NCBI RefSeq assembly: GCF_006337125.1
Contig: NZ_CP040887.1
Span: 1 to 64,000 of the forward strand
From: Serinicoccus chungangensis
Lineage (GTDB): Bacteria > Actinomycetota > Actinomycetes > Actinomycetales > Dermatophilaceae
DNA length: 64,000 nucleotides
Direction of reading: 5' to 3'
Both the position numbers and the translations under genes were made by a program. This document shows, piece by piece, positions 15,555-23,359 of this stretch. The notes under the pieces are model-generated. The model saw only the letters and a program-made list of their open reading frames with translations, was not told the origin of the DNA and ran no database searches. Numbering within the stretch: position 1 is the first letter of the stretch; every line of letters starts with the position of its first letter.

Positions 15555-15627
15555 GGGGGCGTGGCGCAAGTGGTAGCGCACCTGCTTTGCAAGCAGGGGG
15601 TTAGGGGTTCGAGTCCCCTCGCCTCCA
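15555..15627 (+). tRNA. tRNA-Ala (TGC anticodon), island integration site
   Basis: The 73-base gene has acceptor stem GGGGGCG pairing with CGCCTCC (one G-T pair), anticodon loop CTTTGCAAG with TGC, and a standard TTCGAGT T-loop; CCA is not encoded. The gene is intact. Its 3' half (15585-15627) is the left copy of a repeat that recurs at the right end of the island, showing that it served as attB for a tyrosine recombinase. Confidence 0.97.
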
Positions 15628-15629
15628 CC
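15585..15629 (+). repeat. Left attachment repeat (tRNA-Ala 3' end)
   Basis: The 45 bases starting CTTTGCAAGCAGGGGGTTAG and ending CTCGCCTCCACC are identical to 43073-43117. The repeat spans the anticodon loop to the acceptor end, the usual crossover region for tRNA-targeting integrases. Confidence 0.9.
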
Positions 15630-15636
15630 CCAGGTC

Positions 15637-15669
15637 AGAGGCCCTTCCCGCTCAGCGGGGAGGGCCTCT
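15637..15669 (+). terminator. Terminator after tRNA-Ala
   Basis: A stem of AGAGGCCCTTCCCGC with its complement (one G-T pair) and a TCA loop is followed by TTT. Similar hairpins follow the other two att copies, at 20973-21004 and 43129-43159. Confidence 0.8.
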
Positions 15670-15678
15670 TTCGTGCCC

Positions 15679-15687
15679 GTACCCCAG
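15679..15687 (+). promoter_or_regulatory. Candidate integrase arm site GTACCCCAG
   Basis: GTACCCCAG lies about 50 bases inside the left att copy. The same 9-mer occurs next to the internal and right att copies. The repeated placement suggests arm-type binding sites for the integrase N-terminal domain. Confidence 0.45.
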
Positions 15688-15773
15688 CAAAGTACGGCAG
15701 CAAACACGCCGCGCAAGGCTGTGACCTGCAGGTATGCGGCCAGCAGGGGGTCCTCATCGTGGACTCGGCGCTT

Positions 15774-17069
15774 TCACCTCAGTTGTCCGCGCGGCAGACG
15801 CGAAGCCTGGAGGTGGCTCTGCGCAGCGACGGCGGTCGCGACCCGGCGGGCGTCCTCGGCGAAGGGTGCGGGTGCGGCCTCAGCCGCTGCGAGGACTGCT
15901 TCGGGCAGGCCTGTGCGCAGGCGCTCCACGCGGTCGACGGCCTCGGTCGCCTCCAAGCCAAGGGAGAGGCCGACGGCGACCCAGTCCTCGACGGTCACGT
16001 CGCGCACGAGCCAGGTGCGCCCCACCTTCATCGAGCTGCGCACCGCCTCCCCCTTGTTCAGGTACGGGGCGTAGGACGCGACGTCATAGAGGGGTGCCAG
16101 GGCCACCCGTGGCCCGCGCAGGAGCAGGGAGTAGTTCTTCGCGTGGGCGTCGGTCCCGCCCACCAGGACGTTGAAGGCGAAGGCATCGAAGAATGCCGAC
16201 CGCACGGCATCGCGGTCCGCGAGGGCCAGCGTCGACAGGAGAGAGGCGACGTTCTTGACGCTGGGGCCGCCGTCGGACTGGTACTTCTTGGTCGGTGGGT
16301 AGCTCATGGCCTGAAGAAGGTCTTCCTGATGGAGGCGCAACCACATCCCGTCCTGTCCGCGACCGCGGTCGTAGCGGGTGGAGACCAGCGTCTTGGCCCC
16401 GCCGACGTCGATCAGGTCCACCCGGGCGACGCGCAGGCCCAGCAGACCCGCGGCACGCAGGCAGACGAACTCGTTGACGTGCAGGTCCTCGAAGCGGGTG
16501 CCGGCGCGGGTCGGCTTGAGGATGTGCGTCGTCGGCGTCGCGTCCTGAGGAACACCCCACCCGCCGTCGTCCAGGCGGTGCAGCGCCACCTTGTTCTGCG
16601 CTCCCGCCAGGCTCCATCGTCCTGAACCGGCACCGACGTCCCAGCCGTGGTCCCCCACCGTCAGGCGCAGAAGAAGACCCGAGAGCTCGTCTTCGGCGAG
16701 CCGGCGGACGTCGCCCGTGCGCCGAGCTGCATCCGGTGGGTCGACGTCGACGGGAAGCACCTGCACGGCCCCCGCGGCATCGCGCCCGACGTGCCGGAGC
16801 AGGGCGAACGGGTTGCGCGGTGACACCTCGAACCTACGAGCCCACTCCTCCCGCACGGCGAGGTTGTCCGGGAGGAGCCCCTCGAGCCAGGCGGCGACGA
16901 CACGGTTCGAGTGTCGCGACCCACTCAGCGGCATCGACAGCGAGAGCGGCGTGGGGTTGGCACGGGCGGTGTAGGAACTGTCGTAGGCAAAAGCGAGCGC
17001 CCCACCAGGGGTCTGCGTCAGCTGTCCGGCAAGGACGCCGTCGAGGTAGACGTTCAGGAATGCCGTCAT
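15774..17069 (-). CDS. hipA: HipA-family serine/threonine kinase toxin
   Basis: HipA toxins phosphorylate translation factors such as glutamyl-tRNA synthetase and cause dormancy; this is family knowledge. The 431-residue product has the N-terminal HipA subdomain (VYLDGVLAGQL, then LPDNLAVREEWARRF), the ATP-loop SLAGAQNKVAL (153-163), the catalytic NVLVGGTDAHAKN (Asp307, Lys311, Asn312) and a metal-binding LYDVAS (Asp329). All key residues are present and the length is normal, so it looks active. Its ATG overlaps the end of hipB by four bases. It is the first island gene, reading toward the tRNA. Confidence 0.94.
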   Translation of the reverse strand: MTAFLNVYLDGVLAGQLTQTPGGALAFAYDSSYTARANPTPLSLSMPLSGSRHSNRVVAAWLEGLLPDNLAVREEWARRFEVSPRNPFALLRHVGRDAAGAVQVLPVDVDPPDAARRTGDVRRLAEDELSGLLLRLTVGDHGWDVGAGSGRWSLAGAQNKVALHRLDDGGWGVPQDATPTTHILKPTRAGTRFEDLHVNEFVCLRAAGLLGLRVARVDLIDVGGAKTLVSTRYDRGRGQDGMWLRLHQEDLLQAMSYPPTKKYQSDGGPSVKNVASLLSTLALADRDAVRSAFFDAFAFNVLVGGTDAHAKNYSLLLRGPRVALAPLYDVASYAPYLNKGEAVRSSMKVGRTWLVRDVTVEDWVAVGLSLGLEATEAVDRVERLRTGLPEAVLAAAEAAPAPFAEDARRVATAVAAQSHLQASRLPRGQLR

Positions 17070-17332
17070 GAGCCGTCCTCGAACAGGCCGGCAAACGGGT
17101 CATCGGCCGTGGCCTCGGCCACGGGGGTGGTGACCAGGTCGACCGCGAGTCCGAGCGCGGCGAGGACGTCCAGCACCTTGCCCATCTCGGCGGAGGGACC
17201 CTTCCCCGCTTCCACGCGGGAGAGCCACTGGCGGGAGACCCCCGCCCGGTCCGCGAGAGCCTGCTGACTGAGCCCGGCCTCCCGGCGTGCTCGGCGCACC
17301 GCCGCACCGACGTCTCGGACCGTCCTGAGCAT
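17066..17332 (-). CDS. hipB: HipB-family XRE antitoxin
   Basis: The 88-residue product is a helix-turn-helix protein: VGAAVRRARREAGLSQQALA, then GVSRQWLSRVEAGKG, followed by the dimerisation strand LGLAVDLVTTP. Such antitoxins bind HipA and repress the operon. ATG at 17332 has GGGAGGTGGG upstream and is preferred over an ATG 14 codons earlier that would lie inside the operator palindrome. It is translationally coupled to hipA (ATGA overlap). Confidence 0.92.
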   Translation of the reverse strand: MLRTVRDVGAAVRRARREAGLSQQALADRAGVSRQWLSRVEAGKGPSAEMGKVLDVLAALGLAVDLVTTPVAEATADDPFAGLFEDGS

Positions 17333-17352
17333 GCGACCCACCTCCCAACCGT

Positions 17353-17388
17353 AGATGTCACAGATTTGTGACATCTCGAAATGTCACA
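17353..17388 (-). promoter_or_regulatory. HipB operator palindrome
   Basis: AGATGTCACA-GATT-TGTGACATCT (17353-17376) is a perfect inverted repeat with 10-base arms and a 4-base spacer. A further half-site ATGTCACA follows at 17381-17388. It lies 21 bases upstream of hipB in an AT-richer stretch, the expected place for a HipB operator. Palindromes with one extra half-site are common in autoregulated toxin-antitoxin operons. Confidence 0.75.
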
Positions 17389-17458
17389 GTACTACGACAT
17401 ATGCATTTGTCGTCGAGCCGCGACATCTTCGTTCGTCGCACATGGGGCGACAGCCGGT

Positions 17459-18677
17459 CTAGCCAGCCGAGCCGCCCAGCCGTCCGCCGAGCTGGCGCAG
17501 TGCCTCGCGCGTGGCCTGCGCTGAGACCTGGGAGTAGACCTCCATGGTCATCGCGATCCTGCTGTGGCGGAGGACGGCCATCGCCACTCGCGGGTGCACG
17601 TCGAGCGAGACGAGCAGGCTCGCGCAGGTCCGCCGCGTGGCGTGGACCGGGATGATCGGGACCCCGGCCTTTCGCGCCCGGTTCTTGAACGCCGTGTGGA
17701 AGTTGCGCGGGTCGAGCGGGTCGCCGAGACGGGTGGTGAAGACGAGGCCGCAGTCGCCCCACATGTCGCCGGCGGCGATCCGTCTCCGATCCTCGTCGGC
17801 CCGGTGCCGCTCGAGGGCACGCACGGCGATGTCCGGAAGGGGCAGCGGCGCGTCCGAGGAGGGGGTCTTCGTCCGTCGCCGGAGCAGCTGGCCGTCGACC
17901 CGCTGTACCTGCCAGGCGATATACGCCTCGCCCCGCTCCAGGTCGACGTCCTCCCACGCCAGGCCGAGCACCTCGCCCCGCCGCCAGTCCGAGCACGAGG
18001 AGCAGCACGTAGGCCGCATACATCGCGTCCCCGGCATGACGAGCAGACTCGAGGAACCGCCGCGCGTCGTCCACCGACCACACGGCCGATCGCTTCGCCC
18101 GGGGCACGGGCACGCGCACGAGCGCGGCCACGTTCCGGAAGACGAGCTCCTCCCGCATCGCCTGGGTCAGTGCCCCGCGCAGCACCCGCCACGCCTGGTG
18201 GACCGTCCACTCGGAGGCGACCTCTTGGCAGCACTGCCCGCGTGCGCAGCACTGCGGTTCCGGCCGGGCCGCGTCCTTGCCTTGGAAGCAGCACTGGCAC
18301 CGCACCCGCAGCTCGTTGACCCAGGTCTGGACGTCGCGGACCGACAGCTTCTCGAGCTTGCGGTCCCCCAGGTCGGGGACGATGTAGAGCCGGGAGAACA
18401 TCTCGTAGTTGCTCGCCGTGGCCGGCGAGAGCCCGGGGCGCACGGTCTCCCTCAGCCACTGCTCCAGGAAGTCGCGCAGCTTGGGCGAGACCGGGACGAC
18501 CGGGCCGCGCCGCGCCTGCTCGTGCAGCCGCAGCCACTTCTCGTGGACCTCGGCCCTGGTCTTGCCGTAGACGGACTTGCGCTGGCGCCGACCCGCGGGG
18601 GTGGTGATCCACACGTGGGCGGCGAAGCCGTTCCGGTACGGGTAGATCGACCCCTCCCCGTTGGCTCGCCTGCTCAC
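17459..18677 (-). pseudogene. Tyrosine integrase, frameshifted copy
   Basis: This is a near-identical copy of the intact integrase at 23360-24589. Near position 17987 it reads CCGCCGCCAGTCC where the other copy reads CCGCCGCAGTCC: one extra C. The frame shifts after LLLVLGL, separating the N-terminal arm-binding and core-binding domains from the catalytic domain. The catalytic part is still open in another frame to 17459 with RRTCASLLVSLDVHPRVAMAVLRHSR and a tyrosine in MEVYSQV. The last 17 or so residues differ from the other copy (ending QLGGRLGGSAG). The GTG start overlaps the excisionase-like gene. A sequencing error cannot be excluded. Confidence 0.8.
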
Positions 18678-19136
18678 GGCCAGTCCGCCTCCGCCTCGGC
18701 GGCCCGCTTGGCGACGTACTCGTCGACCCACGCCGGCAGGATGCGCCGGGACCCGCCGTCCTTGAGCGAGCGCAGGTCGCCGGAGATGCACATCATGCGC
18801 ACCTTCGTGGGCCCGTAGCCGAGCATCTCCGCCACTTCGGGCACGCTGTACCACCGCCGCTGCAGCGGCCCGACCGGTGCCTTGCTCCGCTGCTCCGGAC
18901 TCCCGCTCGCCATCGTTGACATGTCCACTCCCTTCGTCAGGGACCAACCTCCGGTAGGCCAGATCCCGTGCGGACCAGGCAGGCACTTGACCGTTCCTGT
19001 GGATAACCACCCGACGACGAACCTGCCTACCCCTAATGCGGACGAGACCCCCCGCTGGGGCTCACTTCTTCCCAACTTTTTCTGAGCAGTTTCGCGACCG
19101 GCCGACAGCCCGCAGCAGCAGATCAAGGACACACCT
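17518..19136. repeat. 1.62-kb direct repeat, copy 1 (int-xis)
   Basis: From GCGCTGAGACC at 17518 to ACACACCT at 19136 the sequence matches 23431-25048 with, as far as I can read, only the one-base insertion near 17987 as difference. It covers most of the integrase, the excisionase-like gene and about 210 bases upstream of it. Same orientation, 5.9 kb apart. Confidence 0.9.
18674..18922 (-). CDS. Excisionase-like helix-turn-helix protein, copy 1
   Basis: The 82-residue product has an AlpA/MerR-like winged helix: RRWYSVPEVAEMLGYGPTKVRMM, then ISGDLRSLKDGGSRRILPAWVDEYV. Such proteins act as recombination directionality factors next to integrases. ATG at 18922 has GGGAG upstream; a second ATG three codons on is possible. 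The stop overlaps the GTG of the integrase. The protein appears identical to that encoded at 24586-24834, and this copy is intact although its integrase is broken. Confidence 0.82.
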   Translation of the reverse strand: MSTMASGSPEQRSKAPVGPLQRRWYSVPEVAEMLGYGPTKVRMMCISGDLRSLKDGGSRRILPAWVDEYVAKRAAEAEADWP

Positions 19137-19287
19137 TCGCGACCGGACGGAGTGCACGCCATCCGCGGCAGAACAGGTCCTCCTGGCTGCCCACGCCTTC
19201 AACACCACGGATCCGTCCTCCCTGCGAGTGGCTGTTCGTCCCCCGGCGAGGGGCTGTAGGACTTTCCTATCCCGCTAGCATGCCTCC

Positions 19288-20067
19288 ATGACCGACGATG
19301 ACGGTGGTGACCAGTCGCCACAAGTTCGTGACGACATTGGGGATCCCATCGAGCTGGATGGCTGGGTGCGTGTTCTTGCGGCTGTTGCAGGTGTAGGACT
19401 TGGAACGGTTGGCTCAGTCGCCCTGTTGGACGGAGTCGACGGATTTGGATCAGTCGCGATCTTCCTGGCATCACTCATGCTCCTCTTGCTAGCAGCGGCG
19501 GGACACGTCCCCCAACGCATCTGGGGTAAGGACATGGGGATGATCCTGCGGGCCCGCGAGCAAGGGCGGCGTGAGGGCGCCGTAGAGACGGCCGAGAGCG
19601 CGAGCGAGGCGGTGAGTCCGAAGGAGCTGGCTGAACTGGTGAACCGGCTTCCACGCAACACGCCGGATGCCGCGCTGTGGACATTCATAAGAGCATCTGC
19701 CTTCGAGCAAGAGGCTATGGAGGTCCTGCAGCAATCGGCTCATAACTTGGGAGCCGAAGTTATTCCCGGAGGCGAGGATCAGGCCTGGGATGCCAGGGTG
19801 GTGCTCGGCGGCATATCCGTCAATGTCCAATTTAAGTACCGTCTCTCTACTCCGGTGCTTAAAGATCTCTTAGCTCGGGCAGCCATTGATGGAGCGGTGC
19901 TGGTCGTCACTTCATATGACCAGTCGCCAAATTTCGGGAGGCGTGTCCGCGACCTGCGGCGTCAGCATCCTGAACTAGCGTTCGAAGTCGCTAACATGAC
20001 AATCGACAGCGTTAGCCGCCACCTCACTCAACTTGTTAGTTACATCAAGGCCCGTCCTGCTACCTGA
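19288..20067 (+). CDS. Membrane protein with restriction-endonuclease-like domain
   Basis: I do not recognise a named family for the whole 259-residue protein. Two adjacent hydrophobic spans (about 27-50 and 55-76) anchor it, followed by a charged helical linker (about 85-120). The C-terminal domain (about 130-255) begins with PDAALWTFIRASAFEQEAMEVL. It contains WDARVVLGGISVNVQFKYR, a D-x(n)-Q-x-K pattern like the Mrr-type PD-(D/E)xK nuclease core, and AAIDGAVLVVTSY. A membrane-tethered nuclease fits an anti-phage role, but this is inference. No Shine-Dalgarno is visible; TAGCAT six bases before the ATG suggests a leaderless transcript. GC is lower than in host genes. Confidence 0.6.
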   Translation: MTDDDGGDQSPQVRDDIGDPIELDGWVRVLAAVAGVGLGTVGSVALLDGVDGFGSVAIFLASLMLLLLAAAGHVPQRIWGKDMGMILRAREQGRREGAVETAESASEAVSPKELAELVNRLPRNTPDAALWTFIRASAFEQEAMEVLQQSAHNLGAEVIPGGEDQAWDARVVLGGISVNVQFKYRLSTPVLKDLLARAAIDGAVLVVTSYDQSPNFGRRVRDLRRQHPELAFEVANMTIDSVSRHLTQLVSYIKARPAT

Positions 20068-20375
20068 GGGGGGACAGGCCGGACCAACATGGCGATTCAG
20101 TATGTGGCGCGCTTGGCGAGTCGTTCGCGTGCCGATATGTCCCGGGCGACCGTTCAGGTGCCAGATATGTACGGGGTGTGACAGTCCCTTGCCATGGAGT
20201 AACGGAGGTCCATCTCGGATGCGTGGCGCTTGGTCGCTCGATGTCTGGTGAACGCCCAGCGCCCGACCCCTGGTATGTGAGCACTCGCCCGTGGACGTTA
20301 ACCAATCGGCCGGTGCGGCCGCTGCCTCGGACGCTCCGAAACATCCGGACATCGGCGTTATGTAGGTATCGGGTG
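20068..20375. other. Intergenic stretch without a recognised feature
   Basis: Between the membrane-nuclease gene and the integrase remnant I see no gene with convincing codon usage, no repeat and no RNA gene. Confidence 0.5.
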
Positions 20376-20927
20376 TCAAGAGGCCTCGTCGTTGTCGAGG
20401 CTGGTGAGCAGGTTGTCGTAGATCTCGGCGCGGCGGGTCTGGCCCTTGGCGGCGGCGTCGTCGCGCTGGGCGTGCAGGGTGGGGCGGAAGGCGATGGTGG
20501 TCTGGAAGAAGGTGCAGACTCGCAGACCGTCTCGTAGACGCAGTCCATGGCCGCTCGTCGGGTGCAGTAGCCGTTGCCCAGGAGGCGGGAGTACTCGCGG
20601 CTGAGGTGGGCCATGTTGGGGCCGAGGGCGTCAGCGGGGAGCTGGGCGGGGCGGGCGTAGAGGGCCTCGACTTGGTCGGCGACGGCGAAGTACTCGTCGG
20701 CGACGGTGCGGTTGGCGATCTTGGCGTGGACCAGGGTCATGTCCATGGACTTGTGCCCGAGCATCGCGGCGATCGCTTCCAGGGACCTGCCGCGGTTGAT
20801 GGCTTGCGTGGCCAGGGTGTGCCGCAGCTGGTGGGGGTTGATGTGCCCGAGCCCGGCGGCGGTGCCGGCCCTGTTGATGAAGCGGGTGACGGTGTGCCGG
20901 TCCAGGGCCTTGCCGTTCTCCCTCGGC
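20376..20927 (-). pseudogene. Truncated, frameshifted tyrosine integrase remnant
   Basis: The minus strand encodes the C-terminal part of a tyrosine recombinase unrelated to the other two copies here. Visible segments are TVTRFINRAGTAAGLGHINP, HQLRHTLATQAINRGRS and MLGHKSMDMTLVHAKIANRT, then a helical tail. The R-H-x-x-R box is represented by HQLRHTLA and LGH. The 5' end of the gene is missing exactly where the internal att copy begins. Near 20525 the frame shifts, after VYETVCE, before a tail ending TSLDNDEAS. It is a relic of another integration event. Confidence 0.75.
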
Positions 20928-20966
20928 AGCAGGGGGTTAGGGGTTCGAGTCCCCTCGCCTCCACCC
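20928..20966 (+). repeat. Internal attachment repeat
   Basis: The 39 bases from AGCAGGGGGTTAGGGG to CGCCTCCACCC match the 3' end of tRNA-Ala but lack the anticodon-loop part present at 15585 and 43073. The repeat directly abuts the truncated integrase and is followed by a hairpin like that after tRNA-Ala. It marks the junction between the two parts of the island. Confidence 0.85.
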
Positions 20967-20972
20967 AGGTCA

Positions 20973-21004
20973 GAGGCCCCTTCCCGGGTTCCGGGAGGGG
21001 CCTC
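20973..21004 (+). terminator. Hairpin after the internal att copy
   Basis: GAGGCCCCTTCCCGG and CCGGGAGGGGCCTC form a strong stem with one bulged base and a short loop. It corresponds to the terminator after tRNA-Ala but has a different sequence, so it came from a different tRNA-Ala locus or diverged. Confidence 0.65.
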
Positions 21005-21014
21005 GGTCTTGCCC

Positions 21015-21023
21015 GTACCCCAG
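21015..21023 (+). promoter_or_regulatory. Candidate integrase arm site GTACCCCAG
   Basis: A second copy of GTACCCCAG lies about 50 bases after the internal att copy, the same distance as at the left end of the island. Confidence 0.4.
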
Positions 21024-21080
21024 ATGAGTCAACGTGTGCTGATTCCGGCAACGTGTGCTGCTTCCGGGGGGAGCCGGCGT

Positions 21081-21782
21081 TCAGACGCCCTGCCCCCTGT
21101 GCTGTGCGGCAGACGCCCGTGCAAGCCGATCCAGGTAACTCACCATGACGGTGTCGTCGCCCATCATCTGGTTCTCCGCCGCAACGTTGTAGGACAGCGC
21201 GAGACCGAATGAAGGCGTGGGGGGCCTTGGCTTCCCGGGTAGGTTGAGCGGTACGCCGTACCGCAGACCCAGCATCAGCGCTAAGAGGCGGGCCGTGCTG
21301 CCGTTGTGATCAACGAACGGGTGGATGCGGATCCATTCGCCGTGAGCCCAGGCACACAGCTGTAGAACATCGGGGTAGAGGGTATTGAGGCCCTCCCCCA
21401 CGGAAACCCGGGCGTCGAGGCCATCGATTCGGCGATCCAGCTCCTCGAACATGCCACGCACGCGCTGTCGTACATGGGCGGGCGGCTCGCCCAATCGCCC
21501 ACCGACGTGCACCAGGGCATCGCGCAACTGAGAGCCGGAAGGTCCCTCGCCTCGGTAGTGGCCCGCCACCCACGGCTCCGCCAGGCGGATGCCATCCAGC
21601 GAACGTGCATGCCATCCCTGCACCAACGCTGGCGTCGGTCGATTCCTCGCGAGGCCCGATTGGACCACTTCAGCTCGAAGGTGTCGGTAGTTCTCTTCTA
21701 TGCGCTTGCGGTTGCTGTCTGACCGAGAGTCCCAGGGGAAGGGAACTGGGACCTTTCGGGACTTCCCCCGCTTACTCGGCAC
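21081..21782 (-). CDS. Fic-like protein with altered active-site motif
   Basis: Fic proteins usually transfer AMP or related groups to target proteins. The 233-residue product contains the helical Fic core with GEWIRIHPFVDHNGSTARLL. The active-site motif HPFVDHNGSTAR (about 154-165) keeps the catalytic His, Phe, Asp, Asn, Gly and last Arg. His replaces the usual Gly/Ala before Asn, and Ser replaces the first Arg of the canonical NGRxxR. Activity may therefore differ from AMP transfer. GTG 21782 overlaps the stop of the upstream gene and has GGAAG before it; the open frame extends to an ATG at 21854. It is the third gene of a TIGR04255 / Xre-like / Fic operon. Confidence 0.75.
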   Translation of the reverse strand: MPSKRGKSRKVPVPFPWDSRSDSNRKRIEENYRHLRAEVVQSGLARNRPTPALVQGWHARSLDGIRLAEPWVAGHYRGEGPSGSQLRDALVHVGGRLGEPPAHVRQRVRGMFEELDRRIDGLDARVSVGEGLNTLYPDVLQLCAWAHGEWIRIHPFVDHNGSTARLLALMLGLRYGVPLNLPGKPRPPTPSFGLALSYNVAAENQMMGDDTVMVSYLDRLARASAAQHRGQGV

Positions 21783-22482
21783 CGCTGTCTTCCGGGCCCA
21801 ACTTCCACGAACCCCTCGTCTTCTCATGCGTCTGCTGCACAAGTTCGTCCTCAACGTCGGATACAGCAGCGATTAGCTCATCGCGCGTGAGTCCCGTCAA
21901 TGCATTAGGTGCCTGGAGCTCTCCAGAGATAAGCTGTTGAACAGCGAGCTCAAGACCACCTAGGCGCCGGTCATCTAGTCGACCCGACAGCCACCCGCCT
22001 TCATGGAGCTTGGCTCGCCCCTTTTGGAGGCCCAGCTCGCCAATGAGCAGACCAACCGCCGTACGAAAACGGAGAAGCCGGCCGGCCTTGTTCGGCCGCA
22101 CTGGCGCGTCGGGGTGCTGACGCCACCAGGCTCGTGTGGAGGGGCTAAGACCCACTATGCGCACCAGTTCATCGAGCGACAGGCCCAGCCAACCCTGAAG
22201 CTCTTCAAGTGCTGCGGTTCCAGGGTGCGGTGAAGAGCTGCCCGGCTCAGTTGGGGGATCTGTCCTAGATGGAGCCACCGTGGTTACCACCGTCAGGTTG
22301 CGACGGACACGAGTCCAACCAGAGAACTGGGGCGAGCTGGTCAATAGCGCCAGAAATGGCTCTACTGTCCCCGGTGGCGGGATGACAGGCGTCACGTCCT
22401 CGGCCCAGGCGTCGAGCGCGCTAGCCGCCTTTGCTTGGGCGGAGTCGTCAGACACGGGCGTGCGCTGAAGCAGATCACTCAT
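21772..22482 (-). CDS. Xre/MbcA-like antitoxin-type protein
   Basis: The 236-residue product has a disordered Pro/Ser/Thr-rich region (about 65-90). A helical domain follows: EELQGWLGLSLDELVRIVGL, then STRAWWRQHPDAPVRPN, then LLRFRTAVGLLIGELG. This resembles the Xre/MbcA/ParS antitoxin fold (helix-turn-helix plus toxin-binding region). The tail HEGGWLSGRLDDRRLGGLEL also fits that family. I infer a regulator or antitoxin for one of its operon partners. ATG 22482 has AGGAGGG five bases upstream and overlaps the preceding gene by eight bases. Confidence 0.55.
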   Translation of the reverse strand: MSDLLQRTPVSDDSAQAKAASALDAWAEDVTPVIPPPGTVEPFLALLTSSPQFSGWTRVRRNLTVVTTVAPSRTDPPTEPGSSSPHPGTAALEELQGWLGLSLDELVRIVGLSPSTRAWWRQHPDAPVRPNKAGRLLRFRTAVGLLIGELGLQKGRAKLHEGGWLSGRLDDRRLGGLELAVQQLISGELQAPNALTGLTRDELIAAVSDVEDELVQQTHEKTRGSWKLGPEDSGAE

Positions 22483-23260
22483 CTTGCCCTCCTTCTGGAA
22501 CCTCGTCCCCACGCAGATTACCGAGCATCTCAGCCGAGATCATAGATTGAAACACAGCCACGCCGCGAGCGTTCAGTTTATCGAACTCGTCCATCACCCG
22601 TTCGAGGGTCCAGAGCGCTCCTGATTCCCCATAGTTATCGAGGTCGAGGAGGTAGTTCCCATCGTCGGTAGGCCCACTGCGCAGGCCACAACGGAACCCA
22701 TCACCTATGTCTAACTGGAGTTGCTGGGAAAAGGCGAGCATCCCCTCCGACAGCCACACATCGTCGAGAACCGCCACGAGAGAGGGGCGCATCCAGCGTG
22801 CCCACTCGCTGTCTGGATGCCGTTCTGGGAGACGCATCAAGTTGACGAATCGAAGTCCGGACCGGGTAAGTGATATCGGATTCAGAATATCAGTGGCTCC
22901 GATTACGAGTTGGTGCCATCGCGGACGAAAGTTTTCTTCATAGCTCCTGAAAGCAGGAGTCTCCAAGGCAACCGAATCAGTGGTTATAGTAGCTGTCCAC
23001 TCCCCGTCCGCACTGATCAGTTGGTAACCGCTAGTACGAGACGTCACAGGCTCGGGCGTAGTAGTACCGAAAATGACTTGGTTGAGTTCCAGTGGGCTGA
23101 CGCGTGCCATACGTATCCCTGCTTCCTCGAGAAGTTCCTGGAAGCGGGAGAGAACACCCCCGTCGAGTTCGGCGCCGCCGGAGAAGCGGGCTTGGGCGAC
23201 CACGAGGGGGAGCGCGACGTTTTGGAGTGGACGATGGTCGGCCTGCGGCAGTCTCAACAT
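22475..23260 (-). CDS. TIGR04255-like protein
   Basis: The 261-residue product starts with an NVALPLVVAQARFSGGAELD segment and continues with GYQLISADGEWTATITTDSVAL, then YEENFRPRWHQLVIGATDIL and SRSGLRFVNLMRLPE-like sequence. This is the pattern of the sporadically distributed TIGR04255 family, whose function is unknown. It is the first gene of a three-gene overlapping operon with the Xre-like and Fic-like genes. GC is lower than in host genes. Direct repeats lie just upstream of the ATG. Confidence 0.65.
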   Translation of the reverse strand: MLRLPQADHRPLQNVALPLVVAQARFSGGAELDGGVLSRFQELLEEAGIRMARVSPLELNQVIFGTTTPEPVTSRTSGYQLISADGEWTATITTDSVALETPAFRSYEENFRPRWHQLVIGATDILNPISLTRSGLRFVNLMRLPERHPDSEWARWMRPSLVAVLDDVWLSEGMLAFSQQLQLDIGDGFRCGLRSGPTDDGNYLLDLDNYGESGALWTLERVMDEFDKLNARGVAVFQSMISAEMLGNLRGDEVPEGGQDE

Positions 23261-23276
23261 AGTGTCTCCACACGGT

Positions 23277-23295
23277 TACTGTAGCCCTACTGTAG
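23277..23295 (-). promoter_or_regulatory. Direct repeats upstream of the TIGR04255 operon
   Basis: TACTGTAG occurs twice (23277-23284 and 23288-23295), 11 bases apart, i.e. about one helical turn, 17 bases before the start of the operon. They are candidate operator half-sites for the Xre-like protein or part of the promoter. Confidence 0.5.
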
Positions 23296-23359
23296 GTACA
23301 ACGTAGTGGAGTGGTCACGAGTTCCGCCAGCACCGATCCGGGCTCCCTGTCAGACGGTC

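Noticed and set aside
17358..19010. 550-codon frame read as one fused integrase
   Set aside because: Downstream of the extra C the frame has lost integrase sequence; comparison with the second copy shows a frameshift rather than a fusion.
20737..21051. Minus-strand frame containing EARGLEPLTPC
   Set aside because: This is the usual artefact of translating a tRNA 3' end; it runs over the internal att repeat in a frame different from the integrase remnant.
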